A DNA stretch of 64,000 bases from Lepus europaeus (GCF_033115175.1 NC_084834.1:12001294-12065293), one strand, 5' to 3'; numbered from the stretch's first letter, positions 1 through 13,228 are shown. Notes: a model not told the origin generated them from the letters alone. Translations and numbers: made by a program.

Positions 1-1352
1 CACTCCTCCCGGGGCTCCACCGGGCACTGCAGCAAACTAAAGACCTTCTTCTTGGTTTTCTTGTTTGAAGCTGAAGTGTCTCTTCTCACACACTGTCACA
101 TAAAATGGGGATTTCCACTCTGCTCTCCTCCCTGCCACCTCACCCAAAAATAAAAACAAATCTGAAAAGCTTACATAAAACTGGCTTTTAAAACTTAATA
201 AGGCAAGATGTGTCAGAGTTACGCCTGATGGCTTTGAAAGAAGATTTTAAAACAGGGAGATGGGGGGTGGAGGGACCAACCCAGGAAAACAGTGCTTCCC
301 TGAAACACTGAGGCCGGCAGGCACGGCGACAACCACAATTTCTAAATTGTGACGTTTGGACTTTGGTAGCAATGTCGTGTTTTTCCAAAGCCAACTTCTG
401 GAAATCTTAACCCGGGTTCCCAAAAACTCCTAGCAAAATGAACCAGCCACCAGTTAGAGGCTGTTGTGCAAGATAGATGGGCAATTCCACTTGCAAAGGT
501 TCACCAACAGAAACAAAGGCCGCACACGGGGGACGGTCCAGAACACCTCCCGCTCGGCCCCAACTCTGCCACTCTGCCTTTCTCCCTGCGCCCTGGCTGC
601 AACTTAATCAACTGAGACTCACTGAAGACCGGCCACGAGGAGGAAACTTTGGCGTGCGTATAGTGGGAGCAGAGCAAGAAATCAACACAGGTTCCCATCA
701 AGTGACCGAAAGGTTAAAAAAAAAACAAAACCAAAAACCAAGAAACCTTCATTTGGATCCTCTCAAGAGGCCAAGGAACAGCTGAGAGCCACCTTCAACC
801 CCAGCTCGAGTCGCAGGCCAGACGAAGTCACCGAGGCCCGGCCGCGCCATGAGCTGGTTTCGCTCTGTGCAGCGGGGCCGGGAATCTGCTCCCCAGGCCT
901 TTCCATTGCTGCTCCAAGCTGCCCGAATCCAGTGCCTCTGTGCGCTAAGAAACTTGCAATGACTTCATCTATTCTCGCCTCTGGCGCCAGAAATGGGAAT
1001 GGCTTAGTGAGCACAGCTTACGGGTGCCACGGCCGCTTGTGCAGGCTTCGACAGCTCAGGCCGGCCTGGAGGGTTCTTAATGGTTCCCCTGTATTTGCTC
1101 ACTCCATCTGCGAGGCAGGACTACTGCCCTTTGCCCGACAAAGGACACAAGGAAATTTCTAGCTGAGACTTAGAAAGAAACTTGCCTTCTGGTGACACCA
1201 GGTTTAAAAGAACAAAAGAAAGCTTATTCTACAGGGTTGGAGAAAGGGAAAACGCCAACACAAAACTCCACTTGAATCTCTGTGGGTTCTGCAAGAGTCA
1301 AGCTGAGTTCAGAAGCCAGATCTCTTCCGACCAGCCGAGACCCAGCGTGCAG
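1..1352 (-). other. PIWIL2 3' UTR and 3' flanking DNA
   Basis: Sequence after the TGA at 1353-1355. I see no AATAAA or ATTAAA hexamer on the minus strand between 1352 and 1, so the cleavage site is either directed by a variant signal or lies beyond the left edge. No SINE is visible. The part at about 780-1080 is relatively CpG-rich. Short open frames occur on both strands but none resembles a known protein. Confidence 0.6.
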
Positions 1353-1568
<216 letters not shown>

Positions 1569-2084
1569 TTACTGCCTTCGGGGAGGGTGACACTGCAGCC
1601 GGCTCCCGCAGCCGGGGCATCGAGGAATGTACGCTACTGCTAAGTGCAATAGCTCCTACCGCGCTGTTCAGAGGCAGAGGACCTGGGTGAACTCCCTTGA
1701 GGCGTTTCCCTACCTCTATGTCCAAACAAGGAAAATAACACAAAAAGTCTTTTTCGTCTACAATAAAAGGCTGCAGAAGGGTGAGCCCCTGGCAGAGTGA
1801 CATCAGGGGTTGTGCAGCTCCGGGGCAGCTGTAGCTCTCATCACCGGAGCAGCCTCCTAAAACACCAGTGACCGGCGCATGGGGGTGCAGCCTGGCGTCA
1901 GAGTCTCTGAGAGTTCTTAAGTGATCTCACCGCAAGACCAGGCTAACCAACCGTTCCGCAGCGAGACACCACTCTTGTGAGAGGGATGAAAAGTCAGTGT
2001 CGTCACCGGGGCAGGCAGTGCCTCACCTCAGCCAGCTGCCAGAATTACCTCCAAGCGACAAGGAGTGACTTACTCATCAACTCA

Positions 2085-2679
<595 letters not shown>

Positions 2680-2712
2680 TCAGGCCACTTCATTCAACAG
2701 ACTATTTAAGAA

Positions 2713-3010
2713 TGGTGGCTGGGGGGCTGTCACCTATGATGCTGGAAACCCATCCTGGTGTCAGTTCAAGTCCCAGCTGCTGCAGTTCCAATCCAACTCC
2801 CTGCTAATACACCTGAGAAAGCAGCAAAAGACGGCCCATGTCCTTGGGCCCTGCACCCACGTGGGAGACCCAGGTGAAGCTCCTGGCTCCTGGCTTAGGC
2901 CTAGCCCAGCCCCAGCCGTTGTGGCCATTTGGATGGCCAGCAGATGGAAGACCTCTCTTTCTCTCTCCCTCTATGTAACGCTGATTTTCAACATAAATGA
3001 ATACATTTGA
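2713..3010 (+). repeat. C-repeat SINE, diverged
   Basis: Carries the SINE body (CTTGGGCCCTGCACCC, GGAGACCCAGG, GAAGACCTC) and ends AATGAATACATTTGAAAAAG. Confidence 0.85.
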
Positions 3011-3032
3011 AAAAGGAAAAGAAAAAGAATGG

Positions 3033-3325
3033 TGCTGGGCCTTTGGCATAGCGGTGCACACGGTACTTGGGACGCCTACATCCTGTATCAGAGCGCTGGT
3101 TTCAAGTCCCGGCTCCACTTCTTATTCTAGCTCTCCGCGACTGTACACCCAGGAGGCAGCAGGTGATGGCTCGGATCACTGGTTCCCTGCCACTGACTTG
3201 GGAGACTGCACGGAATTCCCAAGCCCAGCTTTGGCCTTGCCCAGCACCGGCTGTTGCCGGCATCTGGGGAGTGAACCCCAAGATGGAAGTTCTCTCTGTC
3301 CCTGCCTTTCAAATAAATAAAAAAG
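3033..3325 (+). repeat. Old C-repeat SINE (GGACGCCTACATCC type)
   Basis: An older subtype with GGGACGCCTACATCC near the 5' end and GGAGGCAGCAGGTGATGGC in the body, ending CAAATAAATAAAAAAG. Confidence 0.85.
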
Positions 3326-3593
3326 AGTCCTGACACCTTTAAAAAGTAGCGGCAGAAACTTCCTCCTCTGCCTGTAGAAGGGTAAGCCCGCACTATCTCA
3401 GGAGAGCACCGTGTTCCGTACTTGGTACGTAAGACGTGAAGCCGTTGTGGTGGTTGTTGTTCTGAAGCAGCTTTTTAAAGACTTGCTTGTTCACCAGTAG
3501 GACCTCGGAGATGGCACTCCACACCTCCAGGCAACCTCCCCAGAGGAGCACCCAAACGCGGCCTTCCTCAGACGCCTGCTCTCCGCCCACTCA

Positions 3594-3968
<375 letters not shown>

Positions 3969-4275
3969 CTAAGCGTTTCTAGCCTGGTTTAAAACAGGCC
4001 TGGTGCAGCAAGGTGTTGTGAAACAAAGCAGGCAAGCATGAGTCACAGCGCCACAGCTCCCCTCAGACAGCGTGGACAAAGTTAGGGGTGGTGGTCGAAT
4101 GACAGGCTGAACCATCTTCCTTCTGCCTGGATTTAACGCTAGTAACTGCTCAGGCAAAGAACAAGACAGGTGTTAGGGAAATGCTAACATCTCACCACGG
4201 TACTAGGGTAGGTTCAGTTACTTTTGACAGGGGAAGTTCCCTTACCAGCTCTTTGGGTTCTTTAGTTTTGGGGGT

Positions 4276-4597
4276 GGGTGTTGGGCACAGTGGTTAAGAC
4301 ACGGTGTGGGGGTGGGCGCCGTGGTGCGTGGGTTCAGCCGTGGCGTGGAGGCCCACAGCCTGTGTCAGAGTGCCTGGCCTAAGTCCTGGATACTCTGCTG
4401 CTGATCTGTTTTCCTGCTCATGTGCAGCAGCCGAGGGCTCAAGCAGTCGGGTCCCCGGCACACGCATGGGGAGCCGAGATAGAACTCCGGGCTCCTGGCT
4501 TTGGCCTGGCTGTCGAAGGCAAATGGGGAGCGAGCCAGCAGATAAAAGACCTCTCCCCGTCTTTCTCCCTCTACCTTGCAAATAAAAATGAAAAGAA
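4276..4597 (+). repeat. Diverged C-repeat SINE
   Basis: Begins GGTGTTGGGCACAGTGG; body GGGCTCCTGGCTTTGGCC; tail AAATAAAAATGAAAAG. The 5' part has a short internal GGTGGGCGC duplication. Confidence 0.8.
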
Positions 4598-4740
4598 AAA
4601 ACACTGTTTTGATTCTATGTGAATGTGGTTCATTCTAGGTTTTTGTTCACAATTTCCCTCAAAAACTTACAGTATGCTTTAAGTTTCAGTATGAATTAAA
4701 TATGTACATAGTATTCTTATGTTACTGATAGGAAAATTTT

Positions 4741-5086
4741 TTTTAATTTTTTTTTATTTTTGACAGGCAGAGTGGACAGTGAGAGAGAGACAGAGAGAAA
4801 GGTCTTCCTTTTGCCGTTGGTTCACCCTCCAATGGCTGCCGCGGTAGCGTGCTGCGGCCGGCGCACCACGCTGATCCGTTGGCAGGAGCCAGGTACTTCT
4901 CCTGGTCTCCCATGGGGTGCAGGACCCAAGTACTTGGGCCATCCTCCACTGCACTCCCTGGCCACAGCAGAGGGCTGGCCTGGAAGAGGGGCAACCGGGA
5001 CAGGATCGGTGCCCCAACCGGGACTAGAACCCGGTGTGCCGGCGCCTCAAGGCGAAGGATTAGCCTAGTGAGCCGCGGCGCCCGCC
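4741..5086 (-). repeat. Young C-repeat SINE with 14-bp TSD
   Basis: Antisense copy: T-rich head, GACAGGCAGAGTGGACAGTG, and end GAGCCGCGGCGCCCGCC. Exact target duplication GATAGGAAAATTTT at 4727-4740 and 5087-5100. Confidence 0.96.
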
Positions 5087-5100
5087 GATAGGAAAATTTT

Positions 5101-6715
5101 ATTTCAAAGAACCTTCTTAGGAATAAATACCTGGAATCTTCTTGAACTTGACATTCACCGTTCCAAATCTCTCACAAAGGCCCCCTTCTCTCCTGAGTCT
5201 TCAAGGCCTACATTTCCAAACACGTAATTCATCTCCACAGCCTTGAGACTGAACTCACTGCCCTACTTTCTATGTTTCGCCATGTCTAGGCACCGCTGCA
5301 CATTTTGGGCGTCACAGCCCTTGAGGGTCCCCTGCCTCCACTACGACACAGTCTGCTGCGACTGCTGGCTCAGGCGTCCTGCCCCAGTGAAGGGCTGCTT
5401 GCCCTCAGCATGGGGCATCTGGGCAGGTAACTCCTGCATGTTGGGGCACTACTGGGCAGGTAACTCCTGGGCTGGGAGCTGTCCTGTGCTCGTGACACCA
5501 CGGACAGCAGCGCCCATGGTCTACACTGAACGCCAATGGCAGGCTCACAGTTCCGGCCAGAAATGTCTCTAGACCTTTCCCGCTGGAAGGACAAAGCTGC
5601 CCTCAGGTGAGAAGCCCCGCAGGAAGCCAAGAACACGCAGACGACGCAGCCACGTGGTCCTCCATGCTCTCAGTCTGGAGGAGCAGCACTGGGGCTCGGT
5701 CTTTGAGTGGCAGCACTTCCTCCGGAGCCAGCCCCACTCGGGGCCCTCTCCCACGGGCTCCGCCTCCCCCCAGCACTGAGCTCCCCAGATCTCTCGGTTT
5801 CCCTCCTGCACACTCACACACACTTTCTCGTAGACCCCTAACCGACAGCTCTGAACCACATGTTCAGGTCTGGAAGGCACATTTTACAGAGGAGGAAACA
5901 GTGCAGTGGATCCAGTCAGAAGAACTAGAACCGAGTCTGACTCCATGGCTCCTTAACTATGACCTTGGAGACCTAAGCTCCTAACTCTGACCTTGGAGAC
6001 TCCGTTTCCCCAGCTGAAAAAATGGAGAAAAATGATCTCTTCACCTTTGTATCACGGCTAAGGGGGATAAAGTAAAATTATATATACCACCCATATATTT
6101 TCATACAACTAAAAAACCGTATACAAAGTTGAAACAGGGCTTGATCAGGGAACTACAGATATTCTGAAGCACAGAGCAGAGCTATAATGAAATTAATGGA
6201 ATGAAAAACAGAAATTAAATCTGTCCGAACAGTCACGGACATCACCCCCTTCTCTGACATGTGCTAACCAGATACTGAGGGCGAGGCACTACATCAGGCC
6301 TTATGAGAGCTTCCAGCAGAACACAAAAGACATGGCTCCAGGTACCAAGGAGTAGAAAACTAAAAATAATCCAGGGTTTGATTTTCTGGGTCATCCAGTC
6401 CACTTCACTTCACAAAAAGGCTTAAGCAAGACGAACCACAAGATCCAGACGTAAGTGCTAAGGATGTGTTCTAAAACCACTTCAGCGCTCTGCAGATAAC
6501 AACGGTAAGGTAGCAAACTCCTGGAGAGCAGCCAGTGCTGAGAGGTCTTCCTGTGTGGCTCCATTGGTTCACGGAACACACACTTGATGCTGACCTGGTA
6601 AGAGCTGCGCACCTGTCTCAGAAACAAAGCATGATTTCGATACTATACAAATCCTCAGGGAACTCAAGTTAGAACTAGGGAGACAGATCTGTAAACACCC
6701 TTCGCAAACAACACA
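5101..6715. other. Intronic DNA without recognised genes
   Basis: No SINE or L1 signature recognised. It holds several short open frames on both strands without homology that I recognise. A GGGCAGGTAACTCCTG repeat occurs twice at about 5423 and 5455, and a CTGACCTTGGAGAC-like repeat at about 5960-6000. Confidence 0.5.
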
Positions 6716-7028
6716 CGGGGGTAGGTGTTTGTGGGGCAGCAGGTTAAGCTGCTGGCTGCAAGTCGGCAATCCACATGGGCACCGGTTCAAGTCTCAGCTG
6801 CTCCACTTCCAACCCAACTCCCTGCTGAAGTGTCTGGGACAGCCAGCAGGAGACAATTCAAGTCCCTGGGCCACTGCACCCACATGGGAGACCCAGATGG
6901 GAGTTCCAGGCTCCAAGCTTTGGCCTGGTTCACCCCAGCCACTGTGGCCATTTGGGGAGTAAACCAGCAGGTGGAAGATCTCTTCCTCATTCTCTAAATA
7001 ACTCTTCCATTCTTTAAAAAAAAGTTAA
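6716..7028 (+). repeat. C-repeat SINE
   Basis: Begins CGGGGGTAGGTGTTTGTGG; contains CCACATGGGAGACCCAGATG and ends in TTTAAAAAAAAG. Confidence 0.85.
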
Positions 7029-7840
7029 AATACCACCATAAAGGAGTTAAACTGCTGTGGGAATGGAGGAGTGGAAGGGATTAATTTTCTGGTGAAGAAA
7101 CGGTGCCATGGAAGAACGAGGCCACAAGTTGGGTGGCAAACAAGGATAAAGGAAATCCAGGCGTGGGAGGAGCAGAGATCTAAATGATGCTTAGACGGGT
7201 TAGGAAATCAACAGCGCTCAACCTGTATCATCCATCGGTCCTACTTCAGAAACATTACTCTGGCAACAAACTGCAGAATAAACTAAGCGTAAGAATCGAG
7301 ATTAAGAGATCACCTCCAGTTTAAGATGTTCAGACAGACAGAAAATCTTCATTTCCAGGGTAAGATCATTAAAATAAAACAAAAATCACACACATCAGTG
7401 GAACTACTGCAGACACGCCAGTGCAAGACAGGAGAGAGGAGCTTTCCCAGGGCAGCAGTGAACCTCTGAAGCTCCCCAGGGCCAACGCTAGAGGAGAGGC
7501 CCGAGCACTGAGAAACGGTACCAGGTCAGAAAGAGGCCAAACTACTAGCAACGGTGGGGGCCGGAAAGGCAGACTGGAGTCTGGAAGAGCCCCCAAAACA
7601 ATAATCATTTGCTTAAGGTAACCCTCCACCAAACCTCCTCCCATTTCTGCCAAGAAGTGAGGCTGAAACTGAACAAGAATCAACACAGTCTCACATGCTC
7701 CCGGGTGCCTGGATAATCCAATGTCAAAGGCAAAACCTTGGCCCACTTCCCCCCTGCTCCAGGGCCAGACGCCAGTCTCATCTAACTCCCAGGAAACAGC
7801 ATCAGAGACTGAAATAACCAGAGCTGAAGTCAACATTCTT
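7029..7840. other. Intronic DNA, nothing recognised
   Basis: About 800 bp without repeats or exons that I recognise. A 155-codon open frame on the minus strand (7369-7836) has no recognisable motif or homology and is not called as a gene. Confidence 0.45.
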
Positions 7841-8151
7841 TTTTTTTTTTTTTTTTGACAGGCAGAGTGAACAGTGAGAGAGAGAGACAGAGAGAAAGGT
7901 CTTCCTTTGCCGTTGGTTTACCCTCCAATGGCCGCCGCATCCGAAGCCAGGAGCCAGGTGCTTCTCCTGGTCTCCCATGGGGTGCAGGGCCAAGCACTTG
8001 GGCCATCCTCCACTGCACTCCCGGGCCACAACAGAGAGCTGGCCTGGAAGAGGAGCAACCGGGACAGAATCCGGCACCCCAACTGGGACTAGAACCCGGT
8101 GTGCCGGCGCCGCAAGGCGGAGGATTAGCCTGTTGAGCCACGGCGCCGGCC
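7841..8151 (-). repeat. Young C-repeat SINE with TSD
   Basis: Poly(T) followed by GACAGGCAGAGTGAACAGTG; ends GAGCCACGGCGCCGGCC. Direct repeat CAACATTCT at 7831 and 8152. Confidence 0.95.
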
Positions 8152-8167
8152 CAACATTCTTTCTTTC

Positions 8168-8470
8168 TTAAGATTTTTATTTATTTATTTGAGAGGTGGT
8201 CTTATAGACAGAGAGAGGGAGACAGCAAGAAAGGTCTCCGTCTGTTGGTTCACTCCCCAAATGGCCCCACCTGCCAGAACTGGGCCAATCCGAAGCCAGG
8301 ATCCAGGAGCTTCCTCCAGGTTTCCCAAGTGGGTGGGTAGGGGCCAAGGACTTGGGGCATCTTCCACTGCTTTCCCAGGCCACTAGCAGGGAGCTAGCCT
8401 GGACTTGGACCATCATCCACATAGGATGTTGGAGGCGGAGGCTTAGCCTACTACGCCATAGCGCCGGCCC
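8168..8470 (-). repeat. C-repeat SINE adjacent to a younger copy
   Basis: Starts AAGATTTTTATTTATTTATT, ends CGCCATAGCGCCGGCCC. It abuts the preceding SINE. GTCAACATTCTT (7829) and GTCAATATTCTT (8477) bracket the pair, suggesting the younger copy inserted in or next to the T-rich end of this one. Confidence 0.9.
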
Positions 8471-9075
8471 CCAGAGGTCAATATTCTTAAATCCCAGGCC
8501 GATGGATCAAATCACACATGGTCACTAATGCTCCATGGAAGACAAGGCAGACGCAGCTGTCAAGGACGTACTGTTTTGATTTTCACACCTAAATGGGAGG
8601 AAGCACTGACATTCAGAGTTACAAGCTGGGTATGAGCATCCCCCAGACGCAGGGCAGCCAAGTGGGCAACTGGACACGTGGTCCAGGAGCTCCGTGTGTG
8701 TCGTGAGCTGGAGCAGTGATTCCCACTGCATACTCTGGGGAGACCCATCCCAGCCCCTGCCCCAAAGGGGTCCTAAAGACATTGTCACAAACTCCACAAG
8801 AGCAAAATTCCTTCCATCATTCTAGCAGTATCTCCCTTGCCTTCTCCCTTTCATTCTTTCACATACACATGACAGGATTTTCCAGAGAGTAAATGATGCA
8901 TGGCATCACGGCAGGTTAAATGTGGAAGAATATTTATCCAATTTTTATTAACTAGTCACTAAAGGCATTTGGCTTAATTTTTTGCAAAATAACAAACAAC
9001 AGCACCATTCTCATCAAAACTTTTTAATTAAAAATGGTCTCTATATTAACATACACTAAGTTCACTGTTTTTTTG
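8471..9075. other. Intronic DNA, nothing recognised
   Basis: About 600 bp, AT-rich toward the right, without an identifiable element or exon. Confidence 0.4.
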
Positions 9076-9404
9076 TTTAAAGATTTTTTTACACATCTGA
9101 AGGCAGAATGACAGAGCGAGAATCAGAAAGAAATACAGGTATCTTCCATTGGCTGGCTCACTCCCCAAATGGCCACAACAGGTAGGTCTGGGCCAGGCTG
9201 AAGCCAGGAGCAAGGAACTCCATCCATGACTCCCATTTGGGGTGGTGGGGATCCAAGCGCTTGGGACATCTTCTGTTTCTTTCTCAGCTGCATTAGCAGG
9301 GAGCTGGATTGGAAGCTGAGCAGCCAGGACCTAAATCCAACACTTTTACATGGGATGCTGGCACCACAAGTGGTGGCTTAACTAGCTATGCCATAAGACT
9401 GGCC
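9076..9404 (-). repeat. C-repeat SINE, diverged
   Basis: Antisense: TTTAAAGATTTTTTTACACA head, CACTCCCCAAATGGCC body, GCTATGCCATAAGACTGGCC end. Confidence 0.88.
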
Positions 9405-9423
9405 ACTCTACTACCACCACCAT

Positions 9424-9510
9424 TTAAGATCTATTTATTTGAAAGGGATAGAGAGAGGGAGAGGGGAGAGAGGGGGAGAAGAAGGGGAGAGGGAAGGGAA
9501 GAGAGAGAAA
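9424..9510 (-). repeat. SINE 3'-end fragment with GA-rich tract
   Basis: Only the antisense tail region (AAGATCTATTTATTTGAAAG) and an expanded purine (GA/GGGA) tract at 9450-9508 remain. Confidence 0.65.
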
Positions 9511-9939
9511 CTATTATTTTTAAGGAAATTAATAAACAGTGAAAATTTTAACTTCTAATGTGATTCATTATTGACATAGGCTCACACAGTCCTCAAAAAT
9601 ACATGAGATGCTAAAGGGGTCCTTGGACCCACATTCTGAGAATTGCTGGACTTCTAGATACAACTCTAAATACAGATAATAAAGAAAAGTCCTATGTGAG
9701 CTTAAGGTTGCCTGGGATGATTCAGATATCAGACCAAGAGTCCTGAGGACCTCTGAGGGACTCGCGACAAGCGGAAAAGCCAGGCAGCCTGTAAGAGCAC
9801 CCTCCTCTCAGAGACAGGTGGGGGCCGGGGAATCAGCCGAGCCTGTGAAGCCATCCTCCCCAGCGATGTTCGCCGAGTCCACAGCGTGACTGAGACGTCA
9901 CCTGACACGCTGTAAAACTCAGCCTGTTAAAGTGGACGT
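9511..9939. other. Intronic DNA, nothing recognised
   Basis: About 430 bp without a recognisable element or exon. Confidence 0.4.
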
Positions 9940-10085
9940 TAAGGGGCAGGTATTGGTGCTGTGGGTAAAACGCCACTTGGGCCATCCTCTGCTGCTCCCA
10001 GGAAACACAGCAGGAAGCTGGACTGGAAGTGGAGCAGCGGGGCCGTGAACAAGGACTCCTGCATGGGATGCCCGCTCCCAGAATC
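9940..10085. repeat. Rearranged C-repeat SINE fragment
   Basis: The first 27 bases read as a plus-strand SINE 5' end (GGTATTGGTGCTGTGGGTAA). The rest reads as antisense SINE body (TTGGGCCATCCTCTGCTGC, GGAAGCTGGACTGGAAGTGG), so the copy is inverted or fused internally. Confidence 0.65.
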
Positions 10086-10179
10086 TAACCAGAACACAGC
10101 TAGCAGTCAGTCCCCACTGCCTCCTCCACACACTCCTGGAACCACTACTGTACCTTCTGTCTGTGGAGTGGCCTCTACT

Positions 10180-10775
10180 GGACAATAAAACTGTAATACA
10201 CAATCTCTTGGACCTACGTTCACTTAGCATGATGTGTTCACAACTCATCTACGTTGTACTACATCTCAGTTGTTCACTCCACAGCACAGACATAATCACA
10301 TTTTGTCTATTCATCAATTCATGGGCATTTGGACTGTCTCCATTTTTGGAGACAATGGTGCTTTGAACATCTGTATACAAGTGTCTGTGTGGACATTTGT
10401 TTTCAGTTCTCTTGGGTATATATCAAGCACTAGCATTGCAAGCTCATAGGGTTAATCTGTTTATCCCTCCATCAAGTTATTATTATTTCCTAGTTTTACT
10501 GCATTGTGGGCAAAATAAAAAACACTCTCAAGGTTGCTTCTATTTCTTAAAATTTACTGAGATTTGTTTTGGGAGCTATGGCGTGATCCTGGAGAAGGCC
10601 CGGGGGTTGCTGAGAAGAGTCATCTCTGTAGCTGTTGGATGGAATGTTCTATGATGTCTGTGAAGTCCAACTGTCCCAGGGAGCAGTTTACCTCAGCGGC
10701 TGCTTTCTTGATTTGCTGTCTGGATGACCTATCCAGTGCTGAAAGTGGTATGTTAAAGTCCCCTGCAATTACTGT
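10180..10775 (-). repeat. Ancient L1 fragments (3' end and endonuclease region)
   Basis: 10180-10460 resembles the 3' untranslated region of ancient L1 in antisense (TCACTTAGCATGATGTG, TTCTCTTGGGTATATA). 10460-10775 read on the minus strand encodes a decayed ORF2 endonuclease stretch around [13 protein letters not shown]. The two parts are joined with the intervening ORF2 missing. Confidence 0.7.
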
Positions 10776-10781
10776 ACTGGA

Positions 10782-10852
10782 GTATGTATGTATGTATATA
10801 CATACATATATGTGTGTGTGTATATATGTATATGTATACATATGTATATGTA

Positions 10853-10917
<65 letters not shown>
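10782..10917. repeat. Compound TATG / TG / TA microsatellite
   Basis: Alternating purine-pyrimidine tract: TATG units, mixed TGTATA, a TG run (about 10855-10872) and an AT run (10873-10916). Its open frames on both strands are artefacts of this repeat. Confidence 0.97.
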
Positions 10918-10919
<2 letters not shown>

Positions 10920-11196
10920 AGAGGGGAGAGAGGGAGGTCTTCCATCTGCTGGTTCACTCCACCAAATGGCTGCAACAGCTGAGGCTGGGCTAGGCTGAAG
11001 CCAGGAGCCAGGAGGCTCTTCTGGGTCTCCCACGTGGGTGCAGGGGCCCAACCACTTGGGCCACCTTCTGCTGCTTCCCAAGGCGCATTAGCAGGGAGCT
11101 GGGTTGGAGAGGAACAGCTGGGACTTGAATCGGCACCCATGTGAGATACCAGCACTGCAGGCAGAGGCTTAGCCTACTTCACTACAGCACTGGCCC
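10918..11196 (-). repeat. C-repeat SINE
   Basis: GGAGAGGGGAGAGAGGGAGG head next to the AT microsatellite, which probably grew from the SINE tail; ends CACTACAGCACTGGCCCC. Confidence 0.88.
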
Positions 11197-11419
11197 CCTC
11201 TCTAGCAGCTTTGACTTCTTATTATTTTACGTAAGTCTATTACAGATTTTTGTTTTATCGTTGCCATGAACCTCATAAAAAACATCTTTTGGTTAACAAG
11301 TTATTTTGAAATGACAGCAACCTAAGATGGATTACAAAGAAATCTTTAACAAAAATTCTACTCTTGCACTTCCTTTCTCCCCACTTTTGAAATTCTTGCT
11401 GTGATTGTAAAATTATATA

Positions 11420-11725
11420 ATGCCTCTTTTTTGGTGAGGCAGAGAGAGACAGACAAGAGAACACCCATCACTGGTTCACTGTGTAAACGCCATAAAGGCT
11501 GGGGTGGGCCAGGCCAAAGTGAGGAACCCAAGTAGGGGACTCAACCCAGTGTCCCACACTGTCGACAGTGACCTAAACACTCGAGCCTTCACCTGCTGGC
11601 TTCCAGGATCTGCATTAGCAGGAAGTTGGACTCCAGAGCTGGAGCCAGGACTGCACAGTCAGTCCTCCAATACGGGACCCAGGCGTGCCAACTGACCACT
11701 TAACCACTAGGCAAACACCTGCCCC
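11420..11725 (-). repeat. Old C-repeat SINE
   Basis: Antisense copy with CATCACTGGTTCACTG, GCATTAGCAGGAAGTTGGA and end AACCACTAGGCAAACACCTG. Confidence 0.8.
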
Positions 11726-11995
11726 ATAGAAGGTCTGTTTAATGACGCTAGCTACTTTTGTTTTGTTTTTCAGTCTTCACACTAAAGAGATGAATGGTTC
11801 ACACACCATGTTTCTAACTGCACAGCACTCTGAATTTGTGTGTGTAGTACTCTTACCAGTGAGTTTTCAACCTTCTGATATTTTATTCTTATTCATTTGC
11901 ATCTTTCAGTTTGAAGAATTTCTCTTAGCATTTTTTTTCCAAGGCAGGTCTGGTAGTGATAAATTCAGCTTTTGTTTTGGAATGTGTTTTTCATC

Positions 11996-12160
11996 TTTTT
12001 AAGATTTACTTATTCATCTGAAAGGCAGAGTTACAGAGAGAGAGACAGAGGGAGAGAGGAGAGAGAAAGAGAGAGGTATTTTCCACCCACTGGTTCATTC
12101 ATGTGGAATGCCGACATCTCAGGCAGTGGCTTAACCCACTGTGCCACAACGCTGGCCGCT
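11996..12160 (-). repeat. C-repeat SINE with internal deletion
   Basis: Head (AAGATTTACTTATTCATCTG) and end (CACTGTGCCACAACGCTGG) are present, but the middle body is missing. Confidence 0.82.
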
Positions 12161-12715
12161 GTCTGGACTCGCTCCCTGTGTGTCCAAAGGACAGCTTTCA
12201 TAGGCCCAGCATTCTGGTCTTTTCCCTTCAGTGCTCATCCCATTCCCTCCTGGCCTATGAGGTTGCTGCCAACAAGTCTGCAAACTGAATGCTCTTATGT
12301 GTGCTGCCTTTCTCCGGTGGCACTGCGAATCCTTCAACTCTGGAGAGCTTGAGGACAGGAAGCTCTGAGGTGGGGCTGGTGGAGTTCAATCTGCCTGGGG
12401 ACCTCCGCCCTTCCCCGAGGCCTGGAAAGTTCTCCAATGCCTCTCTGAATCTGCTTTCTACCCCTCTGGCATCCTTAACTCCCTCCTGTATCTGATTAAC
12501 TCATATATGTGCTCTTTTAATGTTGTTCCAAAATTCCCATACGCTTTTTTGGCTCTTTTTCTCCTACACCTGTGTGTTTTTGAATAGTCTGTTTAAATTC
12601 AATTGACTCTTTATTCTGTTTGATCTATTCTGCTATTGATGCCTTCTGAGTCACTTTTAATTGCATTCAATATATTTTTAAGTTCCAAGGATTTCTGCTT
12701 TTATAAATACACTTA
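12161..12715. other. Intronic DNA, nothing clear
   Basis: The T-rich right half (12490-12700) may belong to an old antisense L1, but I cannot place it. No exon signal. Confidence 0.35.
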
Positions 12716-12960
12716 AAATTTTTTTTATTAATTTGAAAGTGAGACAGAAATTTCCCATCCACTGGTTCACTCCCCAAATGCTAGGGCTGGGCCAGGCTGC
12801 AGACAGGAGTCAGGAACTCAATCCAAGTCACCACCCGGAGGCTAGTGCCTCCCGGAGTGCACAGTAGCAGGAAGGTGGAATCGCGGTGAATGGGATGTGG
12901 GCGCAGCACACGGCAGCCTCACCGCTGCCCCAGGTCCGCCCTGACTTAAACAGTCTTCAC
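12716..12960 (-). repeat. C-repeat SINE, partial
   Basis: Antisense copy recognised by ATTAATTTGAAAGTGAGACAG and CACTGGTTCACTCCCCAAAT; the 5' end is degraded. Confidence 0.75.
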
Positions 12961-13228
12961 TGGGCTGGCACGGCACAGCAGGCTGACCCACTGCCTGTGG
13001 CACTGGCGTCCCCTATCAGAGCACCAGTCTGAGTCCAGGCTCCCTGCTACCGTGCCCTGGGGAAGCAGCGGAGGGTGGCACAAGTACTTGGGCCCCTACC
13101 ACCCATGTGGGAGACCCGGATGAAGTTCTGGGCTCCTGGCTTTGGCCTGGCCCAGTCCGGCCATCTGGAGAGCGAATCAGCAGATGCAGGATCTCGATCT
13201 AACAAAATAAATAAATCTTTTAAAAATG
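12961..13228 (+). repeat. C-repeat SINE
   Basis: GGGCTGGCACGGCACAGCAG start, CAAGTACTTGGGCCCC body, AAAATAAATAAATC tail. It faces away from the preceding antisense copy (head-to-head 5' ends). Confidence 0.85.

Noticed and set aside
477..785. 102-codon frame downstream of PIWIL2
   Set aside because: No recognisable domain, no splice context, low-complexity basic end; indistinguishable from chance.
7369..7836. 155-codon minus-strand open frame
   Set aside because: No motif, no homology recognised, no Kozak or splice support; intronic in the sense of PIWIL2.
10620..11155. Open frames of 128-153 codons rich in Tyr-Ile/Thr-His repeats
   Set aside because: They are translations of the TG/TA microsatellite joined to SINE and decayed L1 sequence.
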